Shown: piece by piece, positions 1-7,222 of the stretch
Position numbering within the stretch: position 1 is the first letter of the stretch
Layout of the letters: each line of letters opens with the position of its first letter
Origin: CAZZKF01 sp964654995
Lineage (GTDB): Bacteria > Pseudomonadota > Alphaproteobacteria > CAZZKF01
DNA: 24,395 bases
Direction: 5' to 3'
NCBI GenBank assembly: GCA_964654995.1
Contig: CAZZKF010000036.1
Location: 1-24,395 of the forward strand
Made by a program: the position numbers and the translations under genes
The notes under the pieces: model-generated
What the model saw: only the letters and a program-made list of their open reading frames with translations
Told to the model about the DNA's origin: nothing
Databases searched by the model: none

Positions 1-634
1 GGTCCATGATGGCCAGGCGGCAACAAATCTGCTGCACCTCTTCCATATAGTGGGTTGTGTATAACATGGTCATTCCTTCCTGATTAAGCCGCAGGAGATT
101 ATCCAGAATCATCCGTCGTGACTGAGCATCGATGCCAACCGTAGGCTCATCGAGAAATAACAGCCGCGGGTGATGGACAATTCCAACCGCCAAATTGGCA
201 CGCCGTGCCATACCTCCCGAATATTCAGTAACTTTTCGATCTGCGGCTGACTTCAACCCAACCAGGGACAGACACTCATCGACCCGATCTCGTAAGGTAC
301 GACCATGCAAACCATGCAGTTGAGCAAAATACATCAGATTTTCACGCGCACTCAGTTCTGGGTAAAGTGCTATCTCTTGAGGAACCAAACCGATCAAGCT
401 TCGAACCTGACGCACGTGCGACCATAGATTCAAACCAGCAACTTTGATCTCACCAGAAGTTGGCTGCATCAAAGTTGAAAGGATAGCAATTGTTGTGCTC
501 TTACCAGCTCCGTTTGGCCCCAACAGGCCATAAATCTCACCAGACCGCACCGTAAAATTGATATGCTGAACAGCAGGCTGCTCAGATCCAGGGTAGCGAT
601 AAAGCACATTTCTGACTTCTAGAAGGGAATCCAT
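1..634 (-). CDS. ABC transporter ATP-binding protein (partial, 3' end outside window)
   Basis: Translating the minus strand from the ATG at 634 gives an ABC ATPase that stays open to the window edge (about 211 residues). The P-loop GPNGAGKST is at residues 39-47, followed by a Q-loop region (LVPQE), a signature motif read as YSGGMARR, Walker B RLLFLDEP and an H-loop TTHYMEE. This is the ABC-2/DrrA/CcmA-like type of ATPase, which energises export through a separate permease; the permease presumably lies beyond position 1. Its start codon shares one base with the TAA stop of the BtrH-like gene upstream (TAATG), so the two are translationally coupled. I infer that it exports the product, or a derivative, of the cluster. 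The C-terminus is cut by the window and is not a natural truncation. Confidence 0.93.
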   Translation of the reverse strand, partial: MDSLLEVRNVLYRYPGSEQPAVQHINFTVRSGEIYGLLGPNGAGKSTTIAILSTLMQPTSGEIKVAGLNLWSHVRQVRSLIGLVPQEIALYPELSARENLMYFAQLHGLHGRTLRDRVDECLSLVGLKSAADRKVTEYSGGMARRANLAVGIVHHPRLLFLDEPTVGIDAQSRRMILDNLLRLNQEGMTMLYTTHYMEEVQQICCRLAIMD

Positions 635-2073
635 TAGACAGCCTTCAGAAGCGACCGGAACAAAGAATCTTCACGTTGGGCACATGCACGTAGCTGGTTG
701 GCCAAATTCATAAAGGAAGGGTTCTGCTCCCGCCCTTTGCAATGACGGGCCGCCAAAAGAGCAAACTGACGCCAGAGATCACCGATTTCGGTCATTTCCT
801 CTGCCAACTCTCGAAGCGCAGGGCGACCAAGAATATCGGCCGCCTCAGACAAAAACGCGGCATAAATAAAACGGAAACCGCCACCTCCAGTACCAATTTC
901 CTCCTGCATTCGAATGAGATGACCAAGATGCAAAAGGGCAGATTTGTGTCCAAGTTTCTCCGGCCATTTTTCGAGCTGCCTTGCCAAGAAACGAATGCCA
1001 CGCACTCCGATAAGTGGGACGGGAGCCCGTACCATGCGATTTGCAACCTCACGAATTCCTTTCAATACCGCAGGCTGTAAATCACGCTTGGTATCAAGGT
1101 GCTCAATGGCATACATGCGTCCTTTCGGGGCCAAAGCTCCTCGGGCAAAACGAGCACGTTCTAAATCGGCTTTGGCGCATCGCACCGGACTCTCAAAAAC
1201 CGGATCACTTATCAGGTAGTCATCCCCGTCTTTGCCATAAACAACCAAGTTATGAGCATTAAAGTGAAACCGCAACGCCGGAGGGAAATAGGGCAACCAA
1301 TAAACACCTGTTTGCACTCCCTGGGGAGTCCCGGTCGCAAGGGCTTGGTCAAGAGCCTTTGTCGCATCTTCCGGCGATTTGAAAGTACGTGTTCGCACCC
1401 GGGCTCCGAGACGTCGGCAACACGACTTGAAAATCGATCCAGGGGCTCTACGAAAGGTGATAAGAGGGAGATTGTTAATGCGCACAAAAGGGAAATAGCC
1501 AAAAAAATACCCACCACCAATTCCAAAAGCCAAAGCTTCGGTCATGGGGCGACCATGATAGGTTAAAAGATTGGCCGTGACACCGCTTTCGCAATGGGCC
1601 GATTGGCGATGAACAAAATTAAGTGCCACGTCTTCTCCTTGTTCTTGGCAAATATCAGGAAGCCCTAGCAAGCAAATCTCTGTGGGAAGTTGTTCGAGTT
1701 GCTCAGGTTGAATGCCAAAACACTGGGCATAGCGTTGCCGCAATTCTGGTGTCAATTTCTTGTAATGGTCAGGGTGAAGATGGCGCCGCACTTTCCACCG
1801 TGCCAGTCGCATATATCCCGCCAAAAGGCCAATATCCATCTGGTGTCGCACCATATGAAAAAGTAACGGACTTGCCTGGCCGGATTTAACCTGCACCATG
1901 GCATCACGAATCTCTTGGGCTATTTTTTCCCAGGCCTGGGCATTGGCAAGATTGGCCGGTTCCCAGCCTGCGCTTGGCGTCAGAACATAACGTCCATTTT
2001 CATCAATGGCATAACTGATTTCATGGTGCCCTCCAAGCAGAGCTGCATCCTGCGGCACTTCAGATACCTTCAT
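634..2073 (-). CDS. BtrH-like (C39-like) acyltransferase with extra N-terminal region
   Basis: From residue about 158 of the 479-residue product the sequence matches the butirosin BtrH N-terminal type: the motif SAHCESG (Cys161) followed by YHGRPMTEALAFGIGGG. His274 and Asp290 (FNAHNLVVYG, LISDP) could complete a papain-like Cys-His-Asp triad. The C-terminal about 170 residues are helical and resemble the DUF4872-type tail of these proteins. BtrH moves an acyl group from an ACP to an aminoglycoside amine, so here it may transfer an ACP-bound chain to an amine or polar acceptor (inference). The first about 155 residues are not part of BtrH and I do not recognise them. I chose the ATG at 2073, four bases after the previous stop, with GGGAGG at 2087-2092 (spacing 13, rather long). 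The frame is open to an ATG at 2154, but that start would overlap the upstream gene by 77 bases. Confidence 0.75.
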   Translation of the reverse strand: MKVSEVPQDAALLGGHHEISYAIDENGRYVLTPSAGWEPANLANAQAWEKIAQEIRDAMVQVKSGQASPLLFHMVRHQMDIGLLAGYMRLARWKVRRHLHPDHYKKLTPELRQRYAQCFGIQPEQLEQLPTEICLLGLPDICQEQGEDVALNFVHRQSAHCESGVTANLLTYHGRPMTEALAFGIGGGYFFGYFPFVRINNLPLITFRRAPGSIFKSCCRRLGARVRTRTFKSPEDATKALDQALATGTPQGVQTGVYWLPYFPPALRFHFNAHNLVVYGKDGDDYLISDPVFESPVRCAKADLERARFARGALAPKGRMYAIEHLDTKRDLQPAVLKGIREVANRMVRAPVPLIGVRGIRFLARQLEKWPEKLGHKSALLHLGHLIRMQEEIGTGGGGFRFIYAAFLSEAADILGRPALRELAEEMTEIGDLWRQFALLAARHCKGREQNPSFMNLANQLRACAQREDSLFRSLLKAV

Positions 2074-2077
2074 GACG

Positions 2078-2644
2078 TCAAAAATACCTCCCAATAAGAA
2101 TGCCCCAGGAATTGACCCCCCGGTTGTCATGGTACAAACCACCGTTGGAGACATGATGTAATCTTATACTTGCATACCAATGTCCCCAATCATCGCTTTC
2201 GATATCAACTCCCCCCCCAAGCTGAGGGTTGAAATTAATCCTTAGTCCCTGCCCTTTAACCTGAAAATCCGTATAAATAAGGCCTATTCCACCTTCGATA
2301 TAAGGACGAAAGCCAGAAGGAGTTCGGTGGCCAACATAGTAAAGGGCAAACATATTGCCAGAGAGCAGGGCCCGCCCCTTCGGCCAATCAGCCAACCCGA
2401 AATTTCCTTCGATCTTAAATCGCAAAGGGGCCGGAGCACGATGCGGCCACACACGCTCATAATCAAACAAGGCACTCATATTCAGCTGCATAAAATGAAT
2501 GTGGCCGTGCGGATCGTAGCTGCCTCCGGCCACAAAACCGGCTCCATACATTGTCGAAGCCTCAGTATCTTCCCCCGCCGCTGAAACAGCCACCGCATGG
2601 AGAACAAACCCGGCCCAGACAAACAAGAAAACCCAACGGCTCAT
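2078..2644 (-). CDS. PagL-like outer-membrane acyloxyacyl hydrolase (lipid A 3-O-deacylase family)
   Basis: The 188-residue product has a signal peptide (hydrophobic residues 4-20, likely cleavage after AVSA or AVSAA, residues 22-23) and then alternating beta-barrel-like sequence ending in GRYF, the C-terminal aromatic typical of outer-membrane barrels. The segment HHVSNGGL at 163-170 carries the His-x-Ser pair (His164, Ser166) of PagL deacylases. The third catalytic residue, Glu in Pseudomonas PagL, is not obvious; Asn178 lies near the expected place. PagL removes an ester-linked acyl chain from lipid A at the outer membrane. In this cluster it may hydrolyse, or even transacylate, the cluster's lipid (inference). 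The ATG at 2644 overlaps the upstream stop as ATGA; the open frame continues to a TTG at 2671. A run of eight G on the coding strand (2211-2218) encodes its Gly-rich turn. Confidence 0.8.
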   Translation of the reverse strand: MSRWVFLFVWAGFVLHAVAVSAAGEDTEASTMYGAGFVAGGSYDPHGHIHFMQLNMSALFDYERVWPHRAPAPLRFKIEGNFGLADWPKGRALLSGNMFALYYVGHRTPSGFRPYIEGGIGLIYTDFQVKGQGLRINFNPQLGGGVDIESDDWGHWYASIRLHHVSNGGLYHDNRGVNSWGILIGRYF

Positions 2645-3678
2645 GAGGCAGTCAATCGGATACGCCCCCAACCACCGCCAGCAGCCAATTTCAAACAGCT
2701 TACCCCAACTCCACGCAACTCTCCGGCCGGCTTCCAGGGAAGCTCTGGAGGCATGGGGTCACAAGCGAACAGGTGGCCCTGTTGCAACCCCAAGGCGGCA
2801 ATGGCAACATCAAAAGCTCCTCCCACCGGTAAAGCCCCATACAATCCGGCGTAGGCTGCAACAGCTCGCGGTCCCGGCAGGATCTGCGCATAAATCGGGC
2901 CGAGATTCGCATGGCCATCACAACCGAGCAGCCAGCAATCATGAGACTCGCCCGGCGCAAAACTTTCGAGGCAGCCCGAAACTTCAATGCTGTGCAGACG
3001 GGCATAGCTTTGTGTGGCAGACGTCTCCGACTGCAATACCAGAAAGCATCCCCCCTCACCCGCCTGGGCACTTTGTTCGCTCAAATTCCAGGGTCGCAGT
3101 TCCTCTCGCATATCGGGGAAATAACGTTGGTAACAATAATCCACCACCGGACAACGTTCATCAATGGCGCCAAACAATACGGCGTCAACCCTTTGTTCGG
3201 CAAGCCAACACTGTGCTGCCTGCAATCCTGCTGCAACCGACAACTCAAACTGACTAAGACTTAGGCTGGGCCCTGTCATTCCGAGCTGAATACCAATGTG
3301 GGCTGCAGCGGCATTGTGCACCGAATTAGAAAAATGGGTTGGCGAAGCAAGATTATCACCATCCTCGATGACCGTATCCAGAAAAGCAAAAGTTGTTCGT
3401 AATGGGCCATAACCACTGACAACAACCAATCCAACCCGACTAAGATCCGTTCCCAGTAAACCAGCATCTTGTAATGCCAGATGGGCCCCCAGAAGACCGA
3501 TCTGTGAAAAACGGTCAATACGCCGGGTTACGCGTCGGCTAAGAAACTGTTCCAATGGCTGCAGGTCAACCTGGTAATCCTCCGGCCGTCCCCCCACGGT
3601 CAAAACATGACGTAGGGTTTTCACTCCAGAACCAAAACCGGCAACCGGCCCAATACCCGTTATGAACACGGGGAGCAT
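2641..3678 (-). CDS. Cys-less ketosynthase-like protein (chain-length-factor type)
   Basis: This 345-residue protein has the thiolase-fold beta-ketoacyl synthase N-terminus (FITGIGPVAGFG) and a recognisable nucleophile region GPSLSLSQFELS at 136-147. The catalytic Cys is absent: Glu145 falls at or near its place. The C-terminal His motifs HGTGT and GH(T/S)LGAAG are degraded (CDGHANLG, YGALPVGG), and the protein is shorter than active FabF enzymes (about 410). That pattern matches chain length factors, the inactive partners of type II polyketide and aryl polyene ketosynthases that set chain length in a heterodimer. It lies directly after the active ketosynthase at 3660-4868, overlapping it by 19 bases, so that gene is the likely partner. 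The ATG at 3678 has a strong AGGAGGT five bases upstream. A non-catalytic paralogue with another role is possible. Confidence 0.82.
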   Translation of the reverse strand: MLPVFITGIGPVAGFGSGVKTLRHVLTVGGRPEDYQVDLQPLEQFLSRRVTRRIDRFSQIGLLGAHLALQDAGLLGTDLSRVGLVVVSGYGPLRTTFAFLDTVIEDGDNLASPTHFSNSVHNAAAAHIGIQLGMTGPSLSLSQFELSVAAGLQAAQCWLAEQRVDAVLFGAIDERCPVVDYCYQRYFPDMREELRPWNLSEQSAQAGEGGCFLVLQSETSATQSYARLHSIEVSGCLESFAPGESHDCWLLGCDGHANLGPIYAQILPGPRAVAAYAGLYGALPVGGAFDVAIAALGLQQGHLFACDPMPPELPWKPAGELRGVGVSCLKLAAGGGWGRIRLTAS

Positions 3679-4868
3679 GCCGCACCTCCTGCCTCAAGAA
3701 CGAGCAAGCTATTATGACCGCCAAAAGCGAGAGACTCAGAAAGAGCCAAACGCCCCTGCAATCGCTGGTTCTGACAAACAGGCCAAGCCGGCAGTTCAGG
3801 ATCTGGTGGGTCACACCCAATCGTACCGGGCAATTCACCAGCATTGAGACACGCCAGGGTCAGGACCGCCTCGATCCCTCCCGCCGCACCGAGAGTATGT
3901 CCTGTAAATCCCTTGCTCGAAACGAAAGGCGTTCCTGGAAACATTTCAGACAGCACCAGGGCCTCAACCCTGTCGTTGTCCGGAGTACCGGTTCCATGTG
4001 CATTGATAAAAGCAATATCTTTCGGTTCGCAAGCAGCTTGCCGCAATGCCTCAACAATGGCTCGACGCAAACCAGACCCATCCGGGGCAGGTGCCGTCAA
4101 GTGAAAAGCATCGGCTGCTGCACCATAGCCCCTAAGCCAACCCAATATCCGCTTAGAATCCAAGTTTGTGTCAGGGCGTTCGAGCAACATGATACCGGCT
4201 CCTTCTCCCAAATTGAGTCCCCGACGCCCCGCGGCAAAAGGCCGGACCGGTTCGGCGGCGGCAATCTGCAAAGAGGCAAAACCATTACAGGTCGTTCGAC
4301 AGAGTTCATCCGCCCCACCCGCCAACGCCACATCACAAAGGCCTGCACGCAACCAAGAAGCCGCCAGCCCAATAGCATCGGTTCCAGAACTACATGCGTT
4401 GACCAACGTTGCAACCGGCCCTCGCAAACCAAAATATTTGGCAACCGAAGCAGCCGGATTGCTCCTGAGATACCGGCCAATGGGGGACATGGAAGGATGC
4501 TGCTTCAGGCGAAATTGGCGGTAAAACTCTTCATTGTTCATGGCGCTGCCAACAGTTGTGCCGATACAGACTCCGACCCGCAAACGTAATCGCTCTTTGG
4601 GGCCATAGCCAGCCTCGGCCAGTGCCTGCCCGGCAGCCACAATAGCCAGCTGGCTGGTCCGCAACAACTCCGATTCCTCGGGCAGCCCATCGGGAATAAA
4701 ATCCGGCGGCACTTCGAAAACGGGCAGGGATGGCTGATGTGCGGTCGTAAAGCGTTGTGCCGGCGCAGGCCGCCGTTCGCCGCGCAACATGCTCGCAAGA
4801 CAACTTGGCAAATCAGCCCCGGCTGCACAAAGACAGCCGAGCCCGGTGATTGGCAAAGGAGAAGTCAT
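3660..4868 (-). CDS. beta-ketoacyl-ACP synthase (FabF/KAS II-like, active)
   Basis: The 402-residue protein has a complete condensing-enzyme triad: Cys159 in VNACSSG, His291 in NAHGTGTPDND and His324 in GFTGHTLGAAG, followed by the C-terminal FGGHNS loop. It condenses malonyl-ACP with a growing acyl chain in the cytoplasm. Length and motifs are those of FabF-like enzymes and of the ketosynthase subunit of type II polyketide systems. Its start overlaps the stop of the ACP gene (ATGA at 4868), and the Cys-less paralogue follows immediately, so ACP, synthase and chain length factor form a compact minimal synthase. The HGTGTPDND motif is closer to secondary-metabolism synthases than to housekeeping FabF, by eye. 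Substrate and chain length cannot be read from the sequence. Confidence 0.93.
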   Translation of the reverse strand: MTSPLPITGLGCLCAAGADLPSCLASMLRGERRPAPAQRFTTAHQPSLPVFEVPPDFIPDGLPEESELLRTSQLAIVAAGQALAEAGYGPKERLRLRVGVCIGTTVGSAMNNEEFYRQFRLKQHPSMSPIGRYLRSNPAASVAKYFGLRGPVATLVNACSSGTDAIGLAASWLRAGLCDVALAGGADELCRTTCNGFASLQIAAAEPVRPFAAGRRGLNLGEGAGIMLLERPDTNLDSKRILGWLRGYGAAADAFHLTAPAPDGSGLRRAIVEALRQAACEPKDIAFINAHGTGTPDNDRVEALVLSEMFPGTPFVSSKGFTGHTLGAAGGIEAVLTLACLNAGELPGTIGCDPPDPELPAWPVCQNQRLQGRLALSESLAFGGHNSLLVLEAGGAACSPCS

Positions 4869-5125
4869 TGTCCGCGCTTAGCCTCAATGAAGGAAACCAG
4901 ACTGTTAATCGACTGCAGTGCAGGGCGTCCTTCTTCCATGTCTTTGATTTCAACACCAAAATGTTTTTGGATTAGAACCACCAGCTCGACGGCATCCAGA
5001 GAATCCAGCCCCAGCCCTTCACCGAATAATGGCGCATCGTCATCAATCTCTTCAGGACTAAGATCTTCGAGATTAAGCTCGCGAATCAAAAGGACCTTAA
5101 GCTGTTGTTTCAAATCTGCACTCAT
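4865..5125 (-). CDS. acyl carrier protein (first of two; left block)
   Basis: This 86-residue acidic helical protein contains the phosphopantetheine attachment motif GLGLDSLDAVEL, with Ser42 as the modified residue. It carries acyl intermediates as thioesters for the neighbouring synthase pair. I chose the ATG at 5125, which has AAGGAG eight bases upstream and lies 14 bases after the previous stop; the frame extends to an ATG at 5155, which would add ten unlikely residues and overlap the acyltransferase gene. It differs clearly from the other ACP at 18813-19070 (GLGLDSLDAVEL versus DLELDSLDAVDM), which suggests two separate acyl lines or dedicated partners. The overlap with the next gene (ATGA) couples its translation to the ketosynthase. 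Confidence 0.95.
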   Translation of the reverse strand: MSADLKQQLKVLLIRELNLEDLSPEEIDDDAPLFGEGLGLDSLDAVELVVLIQKHFGVEIKDMEEGRPALQSINSLVSFIEAKRGQ

Positions 5126-5139
5126 CTTCTCCGCTCCTT

Positions 5140-6063
5140 TTACCCCTGTCTCCATAGGTCAAAAAAATTGAAAAACTGATAGGGATGCTCCTGGACATAG
5201 GCTTCTAGGGCCTGGGCAAACTCCTCCACATAGGGGCGAAACTCTTCTCCGTGGCGGCCTTTCTCACGAGGGATCCGAAAAACCCGGACCAATTCAATGC
5301 GATAGGAATTCGGGCCCGTCTTGTGATTGAAAAGGACGGCCACAGGGGCACCACTGGCCGATGCCAACTTATAGGCACTGTAAGGGAAAGGAACTTCGCC
5401 ACCGAGAAAATGAACCATGATACTGTTACGGTCCGCCCCTAGCATGCGATCTCCCATGACCGAAACAATCTCACCTCTTTTCAGGGCGGCAAGCATCTCC
5501 ACTGTCCCCCCCAGAAAACCCATTGGATCAATGGTATGAAAAGGTTTTTTCGAACCCTGATGTTCAAAGTAGTGCAGGTCGATATCTCCCGCCTCCCGGT
5601 GCATCAGCATATTGACCGGACGCTCGAGAAAATCGATCCGAGCCATGGCAGCCTGCCAACTTCCGATGTGGGCAGTCATCAAAATCAGGCCGCGATTCTC
5701 TCCCACAAGATCAAGAAGCTCATGGCGATTGCCAACCTCGATCTGAAGATGCTCCGGACCGAGAATACCGACCACGGCCCGGTCAACCAGCGCCTGCCCA
5801 AGCCCGAGTGACATGCGGTAGCTGTGTCCCCAAAGACGTATCCTAGAGGTCCCAGGAAACCGACGTCGCAGATAAGGTTCGGTCTTGCGCCTCTGATCGG
5901 GACGAAAAAGCATATAATAACCAACCACCAGGTAAAGAAACAGATAGGCGATCCGCCGCCCTCCCAGGCGCAACAACAGATAAAAAAACTGATGCTGCCA
6001 AGCCGAGCCGATACTCCGACTGTTCCAACCATTTCTCTTCTCAGCCAAGGCCTTCCTCTGCAT
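5140..6063 (-). CDS. LpxL/HtrB-like acyltransferase with variant catalytic motif
   Basis: The 307-residue protein has an N-terminal hydrophobic segment (about residues 38-53, IAYLFLYLVVGYYML), the LpxL-type region TAHIGSWQ and the downstream GDRMLG block, all typical of the lauroyl/myristoyl lipid A acyltransferase family. These membrane-associated enzymes transfer acyl chains from ACP to a glycolipid hydroxyl. The usual H-x4-(D/E) motif reads His132-IGSW-Gln137, so the acidic member is Gln. Aryl polyene and flexirubin clusters carry members of this family of unclear acceptor. It overlaps the glycosyltransferase gene upstream by 23 bases, suggesting that the two act on the same acceptor: sugar or polar head first, then acylation (inference). 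The ATG at 6063 has only a weak ribosome site and probably relies on coupling. Confidence 0.85.
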   Translation of the reverse strand: MQRKALAEKRNGWNSRSIGSAWQHQFFYLLLRLGGRRIAYLFLYLVVGYYMLFRPDQRRKTEPYLRRRFPGTSRIRLWGHSYRMSLGLGQALVDRAVVGILGPEHLQIEVGNRHELLDLVGENRGLILMTAHIGSWQAAMARIDFLERPVNMLMHREAGDIDLHYFEHQGSKKPFHTIDPMGFLGGTVEMLAALKRGEIVSVMGDRMLGADRNSIMVHFLGGEVPFPYSAYKLASASGAPVAVLFNHKTGPNSYRIELVRVFRIPREKGRHGEEFRPYVEEFAQALEAYVQEHPYQFFNFFDLWRQG

Positions 6064-7222
6064 TCCAACGCAACCCTATGGCCATCAAATAGACCAGACC
6101 ACCAATAACCAGAGCCAAAATTGGAGCCAATATCAGAGAACCCAACAACCATTCCCAAAGACGTTCCAACGCCTGATAGCCCAAAGTCTGCAAAGAAATT
6201 TCAGTTAAAAATTCACCATGACGTAACAAGTACCCCGTCTCGACACAAAGAGCCGGAACCAACGGTGGCATACAAAGCTGACTGGTCGCCACCGCCGCAA
6301 CCTTATTCAGGCGCAGAAAACTGCAAACCGCCAAAATTGCAATCGTGTGACAGGCAATGAGTGGCAAGGTTCCAAGAAAGACTCCAACCGCAGCAGCCAT
6401 CCCCAGCTGTATCGGCGTACTGTGTTCAGCCAATAGCACTCGCAACGAACGCAAAGGATTGAAAATACTAACTCTATCGGTCGAATTTCCTCCCACCAGC
6501 TTTCGATGAGGCCAAGGGAGAAACGAACGCATCGTCAAATGGCTGTTGAGCAAAGTCAGACGAAGATTGTCGCGCCACAGATCAAAATGGGAAATCCGCT
6601 GATGGCCAGGGGGATAATAAACGGATATGGGCGCATCGCGCAGGGGCACTCCCCCCCAGGCCGCCTTTACAAGCACTTCGACCTCAAAGGCATAACCACT
6701 CTGTCGCAACCTGAGTTGCCGCAGAACCGCCACCGGGTAAGAACGAAAACCGCTTTGGACATCTCCAAGCCTGCACCCGGTTTGAACCCGCAACCAAAAA
6801 TTGGAGAATTGCCGCCCAAACCGGCTGCCCCAGGGAACAAATATTGGCTGAAAATCACGTTTTCCGACCACAATCGCTTGGGGATCCTGCTCTTGAACCT
6901 TGAGAATCGAAGCAATGTCATTTGGATCATGCTGCCCATCGGCGTCGATGGTCAGCAGATGTGTTTTTCCCATGGCCTCGGCCCGAGCAAGTCCCGTCAG
7001 AATAGCGGCGCCCTTGCCCCGGTTGCACTCATGGCGCACCAAAATAAGGGGCAACCCCGCCAGGTTTTTAGCACCACCGTCATCACTGCCGTCATCGACC
7101 ACCAGCAAATCGAATCCTTGCGCCAAAACCCCCTCGGCAACCTGTCGTACGGTCCCGCCATGATTGTAAAGAGGGATCATGACCAAAACGTCGGCCCGAC
7201 TAAAATGAGGTGCATCAGCCAT
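6041..7222 (-). CDS. family 2 glycosyltransferase fused to DUF2062 membrane domain
   Basis: Residues about 10-230 form a GT2 domain of the dolichol-phosphate-mannose-synthase type: VMIPLYNHGGT at 14-24, VVDDGSDDGG at 41-50 and the metal/nucleotide motif TIDADGQHDP at 91-100. Residues about 255-393 are hydrophobic with the DUF2062 pattern (TPIQLGMAAAVGVFLGTLP and at least two further membrane segments), which would hold the enzyme at the inner membrane. It likely moves a sugar from a nucleotide or polyprenyl donor to a lipid acceptor; the acceptor is unknown. GT2 and LpxL-like genes also neighbour each other in aryl polyene clusters. The ATG at 7222 overlaps the radical SAM stop by 8 bases and is preceded by a GAGAG stretch; a TTG at 7258 is in frame but less likely. 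The product is 393 residues. Confidence 0.88.
   Translation of the reverse strand: MADAPHFSRADVLVMIPLYNHGGTVRQVAEGVLAQGFDLLVVDDGSDDGGAKNLAGLPLILVRHECNRGKGAAILTGLARAEAMGKTHLLTIDADGQHDPNDIASILKVQEQDPQAIVVGKRDFQPIFVPWGSRFGRQFSNFWLRVQTGCRLGDVQSGFRSYPVAVLRQLRLRQSGYAFEVEVLVKAAWGGVPLRDAPISVYYPPGHQRISHFDLWRDNLRLTLLNSHLTMRSFLPWPHRKLVGGNSTDRVSIFNPLRSLRVLLAEHSTPIQLGMAAAVGVFLGTLPLIACHTIAILAVCSFLRLNKVAAVATSQLCMPPLVPALCVETGYLLRHGEFLTEISLQTLGYQALERLWEWLLGSLILAPILALVIGGLVYLMAIGLRWNAEEGLG

Noticed and set aside
2074..2154. Longer N-terminus for the BtrH-like gene (ATG at 2154)
   Set aside because: It would overlap the PagL-like gene by 77 bases and has no ribosome site; the ATG at 2073 lies four bases after the upstream stop.
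3714..4589. 291-codon open frame on the plus strand
   Set aside because: It lies wholly antisense to the well-supported ketosynthase at 3660-4868, has no recognisable domain and a basic, low-complexity composition typical of a shadow frame.
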